In this document: positions 48,778-58,803 of the stretch, one piece after another
Numbering within the stretch: the first letter of the stretch is position 1
Layout: every line of letters starts with the position of its first letter
Assembly: GCF_900166635.1 (NCBI RefSeq)
Contig: NZ_LT800497.1
Location: 2,198,378 to 2,262,377, forward strand
Direction: 5' to 3'
Length of the DNA: 64,000 nt
DNA from: Oceanobacillus timonensis
GTDB taxonomy: Bacteria > Bacillota > Bacilli > Bacillales > Amphibacillaceae
The notes under the pieces: generated by a model
What the model was told of the DNA's origin: nothing
The model's input: the letters and a program-made list of their open reading frames with translations, nothing else
Databases searched by the model: none
Translations under genes and position numbers: made by a program

Positions 48778-51423
48778 ATGTCAGACGAACAAAATCAGCT
48801 TCCTCCTAAATACAACCCGCAAGAAGTGGAAGCAGGAAGATATCAGTTTTGGTTAGATGGTCATTTTTTTGAGGCGAAAGATGACCCTGAGAAAGAGCCT
48901 TATTCGATTGTCATTCCGCCGCCAAACGTAACAGGGCGTCTGCATTTAGGGCATGCATGGGATACAACGATGCAGGATACGATAACGCGTATGAAGCGTA
49001 TGCAGGGTTATGATGTGCTGTGGTTACCTGGAATGGACCATGCAGGAATTGCGACACAGGCAAAAGTAGAAGCAAGGTTAAAAGAAAAAGGAACCAGCCG
49101 TTATGAACTCGGACGCGAAAAGTTTCTGGAAACAGCATGGGAGTGGAAAGAGGAGTATGCCGACTTTATCCGTTCACAGTGGGAAAAGCTTGGACTCGGT
49201 TTGGATTATTCCCGTGAACGGTTTACGTTAGACGATGGTTTATCCGATGCGGTTCGGGAAGTATTTGTCCGTCTCTACGAAAAAGATTTGATTTATCGCG
49301 ACGAATATATTATTAACTGGGATCCTTCGACGCAAACAGCGTTGTCTGATATTGAGGTAATTTATGAAGAAATTCCTGGTAAGTTTTATCATATGCGTTA
49401 TCCTATCAAAGACAGTGATGAAACGATTGAGATTGCAACAACCCGTCCGGAAACCATGCTCGGGGATACAGCAGTTGCCGTACACCCCAAAGATGAGCGC
49501 TATCAGCATTTAATCGGTAAAACGGTCATCCTTCCGATTATAGGCAGAGAAATGGAAATCGTCGCCGATGAATATGTCGATATGGAACTTGGATCCGGAG
49601 CAGTTAAAATAACGCCTGCCCATGACCCGAATGACTTTGAAATCGGCAACCGCCATGATTTAGAGCGTGTGCTGATCATGCATGAAGACGGTACGATGAA
49701 TGAAAATGCCGGCAAGTACCAGGGATTAGACCGTTTTGAATGCCGGAATCAAATCGTGAAGGACTTGCAGGACTTAGACGTTCTATTTGAAATCGAAGAA
49801 CGTCCGCATCAGGTTGGCCATTCCGAAAGAAGCGGAGCAGTTGTTGAACCTTACTTATCTACACAATGGTTTGTCAACATGGGACCGCTGGCAGAATCAG
49901 CTTTAAAAATGCAGGATTCGCCGGAGGAAAAAGTAAACTTTGTGCCGGAGCGGTTTGAAAAAACCTATTTTAACTGGATGGATAATATCCGTGACTGGTG
50001 TATTTCCAGACAACTATGGTGGGGCCACCGGATTCCGGCCTGGTATCATAAAGAAACAGGAGAAATCTATGTAGGTAAAGAAGCCCCTGCTGATATGGAA
50101 AATTGGGAGCAGGATGAAGATGTATTGGACACTTGGTTCTCATCCGCTTTATGGCCGTTTTCTACCATGGGCTGGCCCAATGAAGAATCTGCTGACCTGA
50201 AACGTTATTTCCCTACGAATGTGTTAGTAACAGGCTATGATATTATTTTCTTCTGGGTATCCCGGATGATTTTCCAATCCAAAGAATTTATGGATGAACG
50301 TCCATTTGAGGATACGTTGCTGCATGGTTTAATCCGTGACGCAGAAGGAAGAAAAATGAGTAAATCCCTGGGGAATGGTGTAGATCCGATGGATGTCATT
50401 GATAAATATGGTGCCGATTCTCTGCGATATTTCTTAATGACGGGATCGACACCTGGTCAGGATTTGCGTTTCCACTGGGAAAGAATCGAATCTACTTGGA
50501 ATTTTGCCAATAAAGTATGGAATGCGTCCCGTTTTTCTCTGATGAATATGGAAGGTTTTACGTATGAAAATATTGATTTAACAGGAGATTTAACGGTTGC
50601 TGACAGATGGATTTTATCTCGTTTAAATGAGACGATTGATCACGTAACAAGAAATGCAGATAAGTATGAATTTGGGGAAGCAGGAAGACATCTCTATAAC
50701 TTTATTTGGGATGAATTCTGTGATTGGTATATTGAAATGGCAAAACTGACATTATATGGCGAAGACGAAACAAAGAAAAAGACAACACGTTCTGTCTTAG
50801 CACATGTTTTAGATCAGACAATGCGCATGCTGCATCCATTTATGCCGTTTATCACGGAGGAAATTTGGCAACAGCTTCCGCATGAAGGAGCTTCTATTAC
50901 AGTCAGTGAATGGCCAAAAGTAAATCCGGCATTTGATGATAAAAAAGCAGTATCGGAAATGCAGCGCTTAGTTGCCATTATCAAATCCGTACGTAACAGC
51001 CGTGCAGAAGTGGATACGCCAATGTCTAAGCAGATTGAGATGCTTATTTCCGCTGAAAATGAAGCACTTGTGCAGGAATTAGAGAAAAATCGGGAATATC
51101 TAGAGCGTTTCTGTAACCCGAGTTCCTTGCAGATTGACACAGGTATGGTAGCGCCGGACAAAGCAATGACTTCTGTTGTCACTGGAGCGGAAATCTTCCT
51201 TCCATTAGAAGGTTTGATTGATTTTGATAAAGAAATCGCACGCTTAGAAAATGAACTCAGCAAATGGGATAAGGAAGTGGAAAGAGTACAGAAGAAACTT
51301 TCGAACCAAGGGTTTATCAGCAAAGCACCAGAAGCATTAGTAGAAGAAGAAAAACAAAAAGAAGCAGACTATCTGGATAAACAGGCGAAAGTAAAAGCCC
51401 GTTTACAAGAGTTGAAACAGTAA
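48778..51423 (+). CDS. valS: Valyl-tRNA synthetase
   Basis: Class I synthetase, 881 residues. HIGH motif in [16 protein letters not shown] (47-62), the editing domain at about 190-340 with [22 protein letters not shown] in [14 protein letters not shown] near 525, an anticodon-binding domain after 600 and the C-terminal coiled-coil arm (about 815-880). Start ATG after AAGGAGG. Controlled by the T-box upstream. folC is not adjacent as in B. subtilis; two minus-strand genes intervene. Confidence 0.98.
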   Translation: MSDEQNQLPPKYNPQEVEAGRYQFWLDGHFFEAKDDPEKEPYSIVIPPPNVTGRLHLGHAWDTTMQDTITRMKRMQGYDVLWLPGMDHAGIATQAKVEARLKEKGTSRYELGREKFLETAWEWKEEYADFIRSQWEKLGLGLDYSRERFTLDDGLSDAVREVFVRLYEKDLIYRDEYIINWDPSTQTALSDIEVIYEEIPGKFYHMRYPIKDSDETIEIATTRPETMLGDTAVAVHPKDERYQHLIGKTVILPIIGREMEIVADEYVDMELGSGAVKITPAHDPNDFEIGNRHDLERVLIMHEDGTMNENAGKYQGLDRFECRNQIVKDLQDLDVLFEIEERPHQVGHSERSGAVVEPYLSTQWFVNMGPLAESALKMQDSPEEKVNFVPERFEKTYFNWMDNIRDWCISRQLWWGHRIPAWYHKETGEIYVGKEAPADMENWEQDEDVLDTWFSSALWPFSTMGWPNEESADLKRYFPTNVLVTGYDIIFFWVSRMIFQSKEFMDERPFEDTLLHGLIRDAEGRKMSKSLGNGVDPMDVIDKYGADSLRYFLMTGSTPGQDLRFHWERIESTWNFANKVWNASRFSLMNMEGFTYENIDLTGDLTVADRWILSRLNETIDHVTRNADKYEFGEAGRHLYNFIWDEFCDWYIEMAKLTLYGEDETKKKTTRSVLAHVLDQTMRMLHPFMPFITEEIWQQLPHEGASITVSEWPKVNPAFDDKKAVSEMQRLVAIIKSVRNSRAEVDTPMSKQIEMLISAENEALVQELEKNREYLERFCNPSSLQIDTGMVAPDKAMTSVVTGAEIFLPLEGLIDFDKEIARLENELSKWDKEVERVQKKLSNQGFISKAPEALVEEEKQKEADYLDKQAKVKARLQELKQ

Positions 51424-51429
51424 TTTAAA

Positions 51430-51465
51430 AATAGCTATGCGGAAATGTTCGCATAGCTATTTTTT
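51430..51465. terminator. Terminator after valS
   Basis: AATAGCTATGCG pairs with CGCATAGCTATT around an 8-base loop, followed by T residues. It may also end the minus-strand ATP-grasp transcript. Confidence 0.92.
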
Positions 51466-51470
51466 AGGTT

Positions 51471-52319
51471 TTAACGCAAATTTTTTTTGATAAAATGAAC
51501 ATATTTTTCCAAAAGATTGATCGTACTAAGCATACTCAACGTACGAGAGCCGACTGCATCTTCAACTTCATTAAAAATGAATTCTCCATCATGAGAGAAC
51601 ATGAAATCAATCCCGACCAGTCCGAAATCATAAGCATCTATCATCTTTTGAACCGTTCTTTTTTCAGTTTGACTTAACGTGTATAAAGAAGCCTTGCCTC
51701 CCAGGGAGTAATTAGCCCGAAAATCATTTGTGTTTTCACGTAAAACTGCTGCGATGATGTCTTTACCAATGACGAAGACCCGTAAATCCTTGCCAGGCTG
51801 AATATTTTTCGGAGATTGTACGACAAAGGCTTCTGTTGTACGTTGACAGTATGCTTCCCATTCTTTTAGATGATGAAGCATGATTACCTGACTTCCCCCT
51901 TTTCCTGCAGCTGTTTTAGCAACAAAAGGAAAATCCAGCGGCGGGGTGGAAGGCGTCAAATTTCCCGGGAAGTAATACGTTTCCGGTACAGGAATGCCCA
52001 GCTGCTGGACAGCAAGGTAGCCATAGGCTTTATGGTTAAATGTTTCTGAAATAGCAGGCTTATTAAATACGGCTATTCCCATTTGCTCCAACTGTTTATT
52101 CAAGAGCGGATCGATCGTCCGCACGACAGCGAAGTCAGCAGTTATTGCCCTTCCATTTGCATAGATAACCTGCTTATTATGATGAATACCAATAGAAATA
52201 TCTTCTCTGCGTAATAAAACAAGATCGATAGACTGTTTTTGAGCTTCATCGATAAACCAGTCAATATAACTTTTATTTCGGATCGAATCCGATGTTGTGT
52301 AGATCAGCCATCCTTTCAT
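51471..52319 (-). CDS. RimK-like ATP-grasp protein (second of a tandem pair)
   Basis: 282-residue ATP-grasp protein, similar in plan to its upstream neighbour. LGIPVPETYYFPG starts the ATP-grasp part near residue 116, FVAKTAAGKGGSQVIML is the nucleotide-binding loop, and DLRVFVIGKDIIAAVLREN and NDFRANYSLGG are RimK-like. In the metal site the sequence is FNEVEDAVG, where family members usually have E-x-N; here the third residue is Glu. The substrate is unknown; it may ligate an amino acid to a peptide or peptide-like acceptor. The start ATG overlaps the upstream gene by four bases. Confidence 0.85.
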   Translation of the reverse strand: MKGWLIYTTSDSIRNKSYIDWFIDEAQKQSIDLVLLRREDISIGIHHNKQVIYANGRAITADFAVVRTIDPLLNKQLEQMGIAVFNKPAISETFNHKAYGYLAVQQLGIPVPETYYFPGNLTPSTPPLDFPFVAKTAAGKGGSQVIMLHHLKEWEAYCQRTTEAFVVQSPKNIQPGKDLRVFVIGKDIIAAVLRENTNDFRANYSLGGKASLYTLSQTEKRTVQKMIDAYDFGLVGIDFMFSHDGEFIFNEVEDAVGSRTLSMLSTINLLEKYVHFIKKNLR

Positions 52320-53212
52320 CGGGAAAGCTCCTTTTTAATATAGGTTATCATGTCATCAGCAGCGTTGACTCCGGTACATTCATATAGATTGCGGATATGT
52401 GCATTGGCATTTATTTCACAAACCAGCAGTTCTTTATTTGGACCAAATAATAAATCCACACCGGCAAAGTCAGCTCCAATTGCTTTTGCTGCCTCAACAG
52501 CCAACTTTTCTGTCTTGTCATCAAGGGCAAATGGCAGCATTTTGCCTCCGTTTGTTACATTCGCCCGGAAATCTTTGTTATTTTGCCGCTCGACAGCAGT
52601 TACGGCCTTATCACCGACTACTTGCACGCGGATGTCCCGTCCTTTGCTCTCTTTTATATAACGCTGGAATACAAATGGACGTTGTTCCATCATTGGAATA
52701 ATATTTGTTAATTGCTCGTGATCAGGAATGAAATGTACCTGCTCCCCAAAGGAGCCGAAAGCTTCTTTAACAATCAGAGGGAAGCCGAGGGTTTCTGTTA
52801 CTTTCCGGATATAAGCGGAAGGCAGGTCTCCTCCATAATACTTTTTCGGAGCGATGATTGTTTCAGGAATAGGAATCTGCTGTTGACTGAGCGTTTGATA
52901 TGTGTAAATTTTATCATCACTGATTTCAATCGCACGTGAAGAATTAAATACACGAACCCCGAGCTGTTCCAATTGTCTTGCTATATAAATATCTTTGTCT
53001 ATAAAAAAAGCAAAATCAGGAAGCTTATCATTATTTGCGATAGATGACACCATGCCATTTTTCGGGCATAATAAAGTTAAAACCGCATCATTTTTTAAAC
53101 AGACGGTTTGGATATGTTGTTTTTCTGCAGCTTCTGCAATCATATTGGCATAGTCCAGAAATTTATCTGTTGCGATACTTCCATTAATAATAATCCAACC
53201 TGTATAATTCAA
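52316..53212 (-). CDS. RimK-like ATP-grasp ligase (first of a tandem pair)
   Basis: 298-residue ATP-grasp protein. QQIPIPETIIAPKKYYGG, LIVKEAFGSFGEQVHFIP, GRDIRVQVVGDKAVTAVERQ and NKDFRANVTNGG are typical RimK-group segments; the metal site reads CEINANAHIRN with the expected E-x-N. The substrate is unknown. Start TTG at 53212 after GAAAGGATG. It is followed with a four-base overlap by a paralogue, so both are translated together and may work as a pair. This pair is absent from the same place in B. subtilis. Confidence 0.85.
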   Translation of the reverse strand: MNYTGWIIINGSIATDKFLDYANMIAEAAEKQHIQTVCLKNDAVLTLLCPKNGMVSSIANNDKLPDFAFFIDKDIYIARQLEQLGVRVFNSSRAIEISDDKIYTYQTLSQQQIPIPETIIAPKKYYGGDLPSAYIRKVTETLGFPLIVKEAFGSFGEQVHFIPDHEQLTNIIPMMEQRPFVFQRYIKESKGRDIRVQVVGDKAVTAVERQNNKDFRANVTNGGKMLPFALDDKTEKLAVEAAKAIGADFAGVDLLFGPNKELLVCEINANAHIRNLYECTGVNAADDMITYIKKELSR

Positions 53213-53515
53213 ATTAGAACATCCTTTCTCTATACAGTAAAACGGGATTTAACGGACACGATAAATCCGATGAAATCAACCAGGAGATGAAGTGTCCGCT
53301 TCCCATCAATGTTGTCAGGTTAATGAATTTTGTTAATTTCAATATAGATAGCAATAAAACTATCTAGCGTAGTGTTTTTCCGTAGCGGTCGTACTAACCT
53401 TATAACATTGGTTTTCTCATTTCCATAAAATGATTCTTTTGTATGTAAGAGGAGATTACGGACAATCATACTATGATACTCAGTATACGACGAATAGGTG
53501 AAGGAGGAAAGAGAG
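53213..53515. other. Intergenic region with repeat, upstream of folC
   Basis: Divergent spacer between the ATP-grasp genes and folC. It holds a copy of the 25-bp dispersed repeat at 53364-53388. No credible gene. Promoters for both sides are expected here, but I could not fix them. Confidence 0.55.
53364..53388 (+). repeat. Dispersed 25-bp repeat, copy 3
   Basis: Identical over 25 bases to 20370-20394. In both places TAGC, one variable base and ATAAAAC precede it by a few bases, so the similarity extends to about 45 bases. Confidence 0.8.
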
Positions 53516-54772
53516 ATGAATACAAACATCCATGATTTTTTTGAAAAACGTCAGCAGCTTGGTGTGCAGCCGGGATTAGATCGAATAGAGTCCCTGTTGG
53601 GTGCTTTTAATCATCCAGAGAAAACATTTACATCTATTCATATTGCTGGCACGAACGGAAAGGGATCCACGGCAACCTTTCTGCAAGCTGCATTAAGAGC
53701 AAACCGTTATCGGGTAGGAACCTTTACATCACCGACGCTGCATGGGTTGACCGGCTTTATTCTTCATAACGGGGAGCCCATTTCAGAGCGTGTCTTTTCG
53801 GAGCTATTCTATGAAATGGAACCGGTGATTGAACGAATGGATAAAGAAGGCAAGGCGCCAAGTCATTTTGAAATTATTACAGCATTGGCATTTTTATATT
53901 TTTCCCGAAACGTAGATATAGCTATTATAGAAGCTGGTATGGGCGGAAGAGAGGATACGACAAATGTGATTCATCCCATTTTATCCATTATTACGACAGT
54001 TTCCAAAGATCATACTGCTTTTTTGGGGGATACGATAAAAGAAATTGCTTCACATAAAGCTGGCATTATTAAGTCAAAGACCCCAATTATAACCGGTGTA
54101 GAAGGAGAAGGGCTGACTCCGATTATTCATGAAGCAAATAAAAAGCGAGCTGTTTTATATCGGTTTGGGATGGATTTTGTGGTGAATGATTTACAAATTG
54201 ATGAATTTGAATGGAAAAATATCGCTTCCAGTTATCGTGTAAAACTACGAAGTATTGGTTTGCATCAACACCAAAATGCTTCCATAGCTATACAAGCTAT
54301 AAAAGTGTTAAAAAACAGTTTTGGTCATTTGGATATGCGTATTGGGATTGAGGCAATCCAGAAAATAACCATACCAGGCAGAATGGAAAAAATACATGAT
54401 AGTCCCTTTATTTTAGTGGATGCTGCGCATAATGAGGCGGGAATAAAAGCTTTTATTAAAACAGTGAGGGCGATTTATCCAAGAAGAAAAGTACAAGTAC
54501 TGTTTGCTGCTTTTAAAGATAAAGATGTCCAAGCAATGCAGACATCGCTGACAGATGTGTTTCCGAATTTATATATAACCACTTTTGACCATCCCCGGGC
54601 CGCTTCTTTAACAGACTATCCGTTACAAGACAAAGGGGAACAGGTCGAGGACTGGCAAGCATGGTTAGAAGAACAAATAAAAACATCCATGGCACCGGTT
54701 TTAATCACCGGGTCCTTTCACTTTACGAGTTTGGTCCGTGCGTTTGTCAAGTCGATGAAAGATTCTAAATAG
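53516..54772 (+). CDS. folC: Folylpolyglutamate synthase/dihydrofolate synthase
   Basis: Adds glutamate to dihydropteroate and to folates. The Mur-ligase-like P-loop HIAGTNGKGSTATF is near residue 43-56; AIIEAGMGGREDTTNV, VSKDHTAFLGDTI and the C-terminal ligase domain with PGRMEK and LVDAAHNEAG are typical. 418 residues from the ATG at 53516, after GAAGGAGG. A gene like comC does not follow it. Confidence 0.95.
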   Translation: MNTNIHDFFEKRQQLGVQPGLDRIESLLGAFNHPEKTFTSIHIAGTNGKGSTATFLQAALRANRYRVGTFTSPTLHGLTGFILHNGEPISERVFSELFYEMEPVIERMDKEGKAPSHFEIITALAFLYFSRNVDIAIIEAGMGGREDTTNVIHPILSIITTVSKDHTAFLGDTIKEIASHKAGIIKSKTPIITGVEGEGLTPIIHEANKKRAVLYRFGMDFVVNDLQIDEFEWKNIASSYRVKLRSIGLHQHQNASIAIQAIKVLKNSFGHLDMRIGIEAIQKITIPGRMEKIHDSPFILVDAAHNEAGIKAFIKTVRAIYPRRKVQVLFAAFKDKDVQAMQTSLTDVFPNLYITTFDHPRAASLTDYPLQDKGEQVEDWQAWLEEQIKTSMAPVLITGSFHFTSLVRAFVKSMKDSK

Positions 54773-54896
54773 ATATTGAAGGGTGTAACGATGAGAAAAT
54801 TGTAGAACGATTATCAACGGAAGTGCCATGATTCGCCTTACTTTTTACATGAGCTGTGCTAGAGTAAAACAAAACTAGCATTGGAGGGCCGGATGG

Positions 54897-55757
54897 ATGG
54901 CAAAACAGAAACCGCAAATAATCAAAGATACGAAAGGCAATTGGACATATAAAGTCCATACATCCTCCAAAGAAGATGATGCAGAAAGGGAATCAGCGGC
55001 AGCTGAGGAAAAAGAACAGACAGAAGTCGAATACAAATCGCTGGCGCCTGTTAACAGTCCGGTTAAAGGAAATCGAAAAAGAAATCATTTATGGAAGCCC
55101 ATTTTAATCAGCGCAGGAAGTGCTATCCTTGTCGGTACAATCATGGGGTTTTTTCTTATTCGGATGTTTGGACAAGTAGACACACCAACAAGCACCGAGA
55201 ATCCATCGCAAACAACACCAGCCGTCACACAAGCAGAACAAGAGGAAGCAAGTCCCGATACCGTTACGGCCTCGCTTGATCCATTAGAATCGTATATCCT
55301 GCAGGCTGGTGTTTTTTCTGAAGAGGAAAATGCGGAGTCATTAATCGCTGGCTTGACAGATTTAAATATACCGACTGCCTTTTTTGAAAGAGACGGGGAG
55401 TTTTTTCTGATGGCAGGGGTCACTCCATCAGAAGATACAGCAGAATCGCTTGCTGCATCCCTTTCTGATAATCAGGCAGAACTTTATGTGAAGGAATGGA
55501 ACACACAGCCAAAAGAAATAGAAATGACCGAAGCAGAAAGGGATTGGATTACCGCATTTCAAGCATTTTTTGATGAGCAGCTTCATCAAACAGATCTCCA
55601 TCAGCCAATTGCAGATGAAACAATCGCTGCTTTGGTGGATAAGGCTCCGGAATCTGGGGAGGCAATAGACGGATTGGTATCCCATTTAACAGAAATGCAG
55701 GGCGAACCATCTTTTTATCAATTGTTGAGCTGGATGAAAGCATATGAAGAATTATAG
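54897..55757 (+). CDS. SPOR-domain membrane protein, SpoIIB-like
   Basis: 286-residue single-pass membrane protein. A cytoplasmic part of about 60 residues starts MAKQKPQIIKDTKGNWTYKV; a TM segment lies at about 67-90 (WKPILISAGSAILVGTIMGF). A Thr/Gln/Glu-rich linker follows, then a SPOR-like domain at about 125-203 (SYILQAGVFSEEENAESL). Between folC and radC, B. subtilis has comC, spoIIB and maf, and SpoIIB has this architecture, so this is probably the SpoIIB equivalent that localises to septal peptidoglycan in engulfment. Start ATG after TTGGAGGG. Confidence 0.75.
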   Translation: MAKQKPQIIKDTKGNWTYKVHTSSKEDDAERESAAAEEKEQTEVEYKSLAPVNSPVKGNRKRNHLWKPILISAGSAILVGTIMGFFLIRMFGQVDTPTSTENPSQTTPAVTQAEQEEASPDTVTASLDPLESYILQAGVFSEEENAESLIAGLTDLNIPTAFFERDGEFFLMAGVTPSEDTAESLAASLSDNQAELYVKEWNTQPKEIEMTEAERDWITAFQAFFDEQLHQTDLHQPIADETIAALVDKAPESGEAIDGLVSHLTEMQGEPSFYQLLSWMKAYEEL

Positions 55758-55767
55758 CGTGAATCAT

Positions 55768-55801
55768 ACCCCTCTTGGAATGTAAGCTTTCCAAGAGGGG
55801 T
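55768..55801 (+). terminator. Terminator after the spoIIB-like gene
   Basis: ACCCCTCTTGGAA pairs with TTCCAAGAGGGGT around a loop of about 8 bases, 11 bases after the stop codon. Confidence 0.88.
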
Positions 55802-55988
55802 CTTATGTTGAGATAATAGAAATTTACATAAAATTTATTTTTATAAGGAAAAAACGATTGCAAATCAGGAATTTTATTGCAGGAAAAAGCCATTTTAACA
55901 GGTTAAATCGGTATAGAAATGCTTAATTATGAAGTGGTAAAAAATGCTTGGTATCGATATGATATAAATAAACGAAAGGCGGGATACC

Positions 55989-56675
55989 ATGGGAAAACCA
56001 ATTTTTATCCGGGATTTACCGACGGAAGACAGACCGAGAGAACGATTGCTGAAATATGGGGCAGACAAGTTGAGTAATCAGGAAATACTTTCTATTTTAA
56101 TAGGAAGCGGCTCGAAAGATGACCCGGTTCAACTGCTGGCGGACCGTATTCTAATGCATTTTGAAGGAATCAAATTATTAAGAGATGCTACCGTGGAAGA
56201 ATTAACTGCGATAAAAGGAATAGGCATTGCAAAAAGTTTAAATATATTGGCAGCAATTGAACTTGGGAAAAGAATCAGCAGTTATAAAGCGGTAGATGCC
56301 TATATTATCCGTTCTCCGGAAGATGGAGCAAATTATGTTATGGAAGAGATGCGCAATTTAGCGCAGGAGCATTTTGTAGCTCTTTTTTTAAATACCAAAA
56401 ATCAAATTATTCATCGCCAAACCCTCTTTATCGGTTCGCTCAATGCCAGTATTGTACATCCTCGAGAACTGTTTCGTGAAGCGGTCAAACGATCGGCTGC
56501 TACGATATTAGTGTGTCATAATCACCCCTCTGGAGATCCGACCCCATCACAGGAAGATATCCTTGTTACCAAACGGCTTGTTGAATCCGGAAAAATAATT
56601 GGAATTGAAGTCATTGATCACTTGGTTATTGGAAATGAATGTTTTGTTTCATTAAAACAAAAAGGGTACTTATAA
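55989..56675 (+). CDS. radC: RadC family protein
   Basis: 228 residues. A helix-hairpin-helix-like N-terminal part (ELTAIKGIGIAKSLNILAAI) and a JAMM/MPN+ domain with HNHPSGDPTPSQED, in which His177, His179 and Asp190 are metal ligands. Despite its name, a role in DNA repair is not established; the JAMM site suggests a metal-dependent hydrolase. Start ATG after GAAAGGCGGG. maf, which precedes radC in B. subtilis, is not present here. Confidence 0.93.
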   Translation: MGKPIFIRDLPTEDRPRERLLKYGADKLSNQEILSILIGSGSKDDPVQLLADRILMHFEGIKLLRDATVEELTAIKGIGIAKSLNILAAIELGKRISSYKAVDAYIIRSPEDGANYVMEEMRNLAQEHFVALFLNTKNQIIHRQTLFIGSLNASIVHPRELFREAVKRSAATILVCHNHPSGDPTPSQEDILVTKRLVESGKIIGIEVIDHLVIGNECFVSLKQKGYL

Positions 56676-56701
56676 ATACTATCTATTTTTAGTATTTTTT
56701 C
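56674..56701 (+). terminator. Weak terminator after radC
   Basis: AAATACT pairs with AGTATTT around a 10-base loop and is followed by T residues, directly at the stop codon. Confidence 0.6.
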
Positions 56702-56728
56702 GTATAATTGTATATGGTATTAATTTTC

Positions 56729-56763
56729 AGCGCCATTTTTCTTATTAATACAGAAGTGGCGCT
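56729..56763 (+). terminator. Second hairpin upstream of mreB
   Basis: AGCGCCA pairs with TGGCGCT around a 21-base loop, followed by TCTT. May back up the weak radC terminator. Confidence 0.55.
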
Positions 56764-56865
56764 TCTTAACATTGTATAATCAAGCTATTCGCTCCATAAT
56801 GCGTGTTTATATATGAAAAGCTTAAATGAAAATGATTGAAACGAGAATGAGAGAGGATGAAAAAG

Positions 56866-57906
56866 ATGGGGATGTTTAATTTTTCGCAGGATTTGGGGAT
56901 TGATTTAGGGACAGCAAATACATTAGTCTATGTAAAAGGAAAAGGTGTTATTGTCCGGGAACCTTCTGTTGTTGCTAAGAATTTGGAGACAGGTGCCGTC
57001 GAGGCTGTTGGAAGTGATGCAAGAATGATGATTGGGCGTACGCCAGGGAATATTTCCGTTGTCCGTCCGATGAAAGATGGAGTTATTGCAGATTACGATA
57101 CAACTTCTGTCATGATGAATTATTATATGAAAAAAGCGATGAAAAGCCGTTCGCTCTTTGCGAAGAAACCAAATGTCATGATTTGTGTCCCATCCGGTAT
57201 TACCATGGTGGAGGAACGGGCAGTGATTGATGCAACAAAGCAGGCGGGCGCAAAAGAAGCCTATCCAATCGCAGAACCTTTTGCTGCGGCAATTGGAGCA
57301 GGATTGCCTGTTTGGGAGCCGACTGGAAGCATGATTGTTGATATTGGTGGAGGAACCACGGAAATAGCGGTTATTTCATTGGGAGGCATTGTAACAAGTA
57401 ATTCGATTCGAACTGCAGGAGATGATCTGGATGAAGCCATTATCTCTTACATACGAAAAAATTATAACCTAATGATTGGAGAAAGATCCGCCGAATCGAT
57501 TAAAATGGATATAGCAGCAGCGAAACAAGGCATTGTTGGAGAAGAAAGGGATATAAGAGGACGTGATTTGTTGACGGGACTGCCAAAAACCATTACAGTT
57601 ACATCTGAAGAAATTTCTGGAGCTTTAGATGATAATGTCGATGCCATTGTCAATGCAGTCAAAACAACGTTAGAAAACACGCCGCCGGAATTATCCGCTG
57701 ATATTATGGACCGTGGAATTGTCTTATCGGGAGGCGGAGCGCTTTTGGAAAATCTGGATAAAGTGATAAGTAATGAAACAAAAATTCCGGTTTTTGTTAC
57801 AGATGAACCTTTAGAAAGTGTCGCCATTGGTACCGGAAAATCACTTGATTATATTGATCAATTCCGTTCAGCTCCAAGTGTGTCTTCACGCGTGTTAAAT
57901 TATTAA
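56866..57906 (+). CDS. mreB: Rod-shape protein MreB
   Basis: Actin-like protein that guides lateral wall synthesis. [19 protein letters not shown] is phosphate-1; [18 protein letters not shown] is phosphate-2; [13 protein letters not shown] is the adenosine motif. I use the ATG at 56866 ([12 protein letters not shown]), nine bases after GAGAGG, giving 346 residues; an in-frame ATG at 56857 directly abuts that site. First gene of the mreBCD-minCD group. Confidence 0.96.
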   Translation: MGMFNFSQDLGIDLGTANTLVYVKGKGVIVREPSVVAKNLETGAVEAVGSDARMMIGRTPGNISVVRPMKDGVIADYDTTSVMMNYYMKKAMKSRSLFAKKPNVMICVPSGITMVEERAVIDATKQAGAKEAYPIAEPFAAAIGAGLPVWEPTGSMIVDIGGGTTEIAVISLGGIVTSNSIRTAGDDLDEAIISYIRKNYNLMIGERSAESIKMDIAAAKQGIVGEERDIRGRDLLTGLPKTITVTSEEISGALDDNVDAIVNAVKTTLENTPPELSADIMDRGIVLSGGGALLENLDKVISNETKIPVFVTDEPLESVAIGTGKSLDYIDQFRSAPSVSSRVLNY

Positions 57907-57918
57907 GTAGGTGTTTGT

Positions 57919-58803
57919 ATGAATTTTTTTCGAAGTAAGAAATTATTTATAATCCTTGTAGGATTCATTGTACTCGTTGTATTAATAGGGTATTCCCTGA
58001 ATAACCGGGGGCATTTAAACTTTGCAGAAAAGATTGTCAGTGATGCAGTAGGCTGGGTTCAGAATGTTGCACAGGCTCCCGTAACGTTTGTTACCGATAT
58101 TGCTTCTAATATCAGTGATTTTAAAACAACCTATGAAGAGAACCAAGTATTAAGAGAACAGTTATCGCAGCAAAAAGGGGTAGCATATGATTTGCAGCGG
58201 CTGGAAGAGGAGAACGAAGAATTACGTTCCATGATTGATATGACAGAAACATCCAGGGATTATGATCCAATCTATGCAACGGTTATTGCCCGTTCACCAG
58301 AACAATGGGTGGATCAAGTAACCATTAATCGCGGTGAAAACGACGGAATCGAGGAAAATATGGTTGTCCGCACAGCAGAAGGAATGATTGGAAAAGTCTT
58401 GCGTACATCAGAAGGAACGTCTACGGTGCAATTATTGACAGGATTTGATGAATTTAACCGTGTTTCTGCAACGGTATTAAGAGAAGATGACAGCGACATT
58501 TTTGGAATGATTGAAGGATTTGATGAAGAAACAGAGCGGTTGTTATTCCGCATTATTGAGGAATCAGATTCGGAAATCGAAGAAGGAGATACCGTTTATT
58601 CTTCCGAACTTGGCGGAGAATTTCCAGCAGGCATTACCATCGGCGAAGTGAGTGAAGTGGTTGCTGACCAATATGGTTTAACCAGAATCGCAATGGTTGA
58701 ACCGGCAGCAGATTTATTTGACATCCGAAATGTGATTGTTGTCAACCGTTCTATTGACCAGCCCGAAGAGGAAGTGGAAGAAGAAGGGAATGACGAGTCT
58801 TGA
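57919..58803 (+). CDS. mreC: Rod-shape protein MreC
   Basis: Single-pass membrane protein linking MreB to the wall machinery. TM segment at about 7-28 (KKLFIILVGFIVLVVLIGYS), a coiled coil at about 70-110 (QVLREQLSQQ, EEENEELRSMI) and a beta-barrel domain to about 280, ending in an acidic tail. 294 residues. Start ATG 12 bases after mreB. Ends in a four-base overlap with mreD. Confidence 0.95.
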   Translation: MNFFRSKKLFIILVGFIVLVVLIGYSLNNRGHLNFAEKIVSDAVGWVQNVAQAPVTFVTDIASNISDFKTTYEENQVLREQLSQQKGVAYDLQRLEEENEELRSMIDMTETSRDYDPIYATVIARSPEQWVDQVTINRGENDGIEENMVVRTAEGMIGKVLRTSEGTSTVQLLTGFDEFNRVSATVLREDDSDIFGMIEGFDEETERLLFRIIEESDSEIEEGDTVYSSELGGEFPAGITIGEVSEVVADQYGLTRIAMVEPAADLFDIRNVIVVNRSIDQPEEEVEEEGNDES

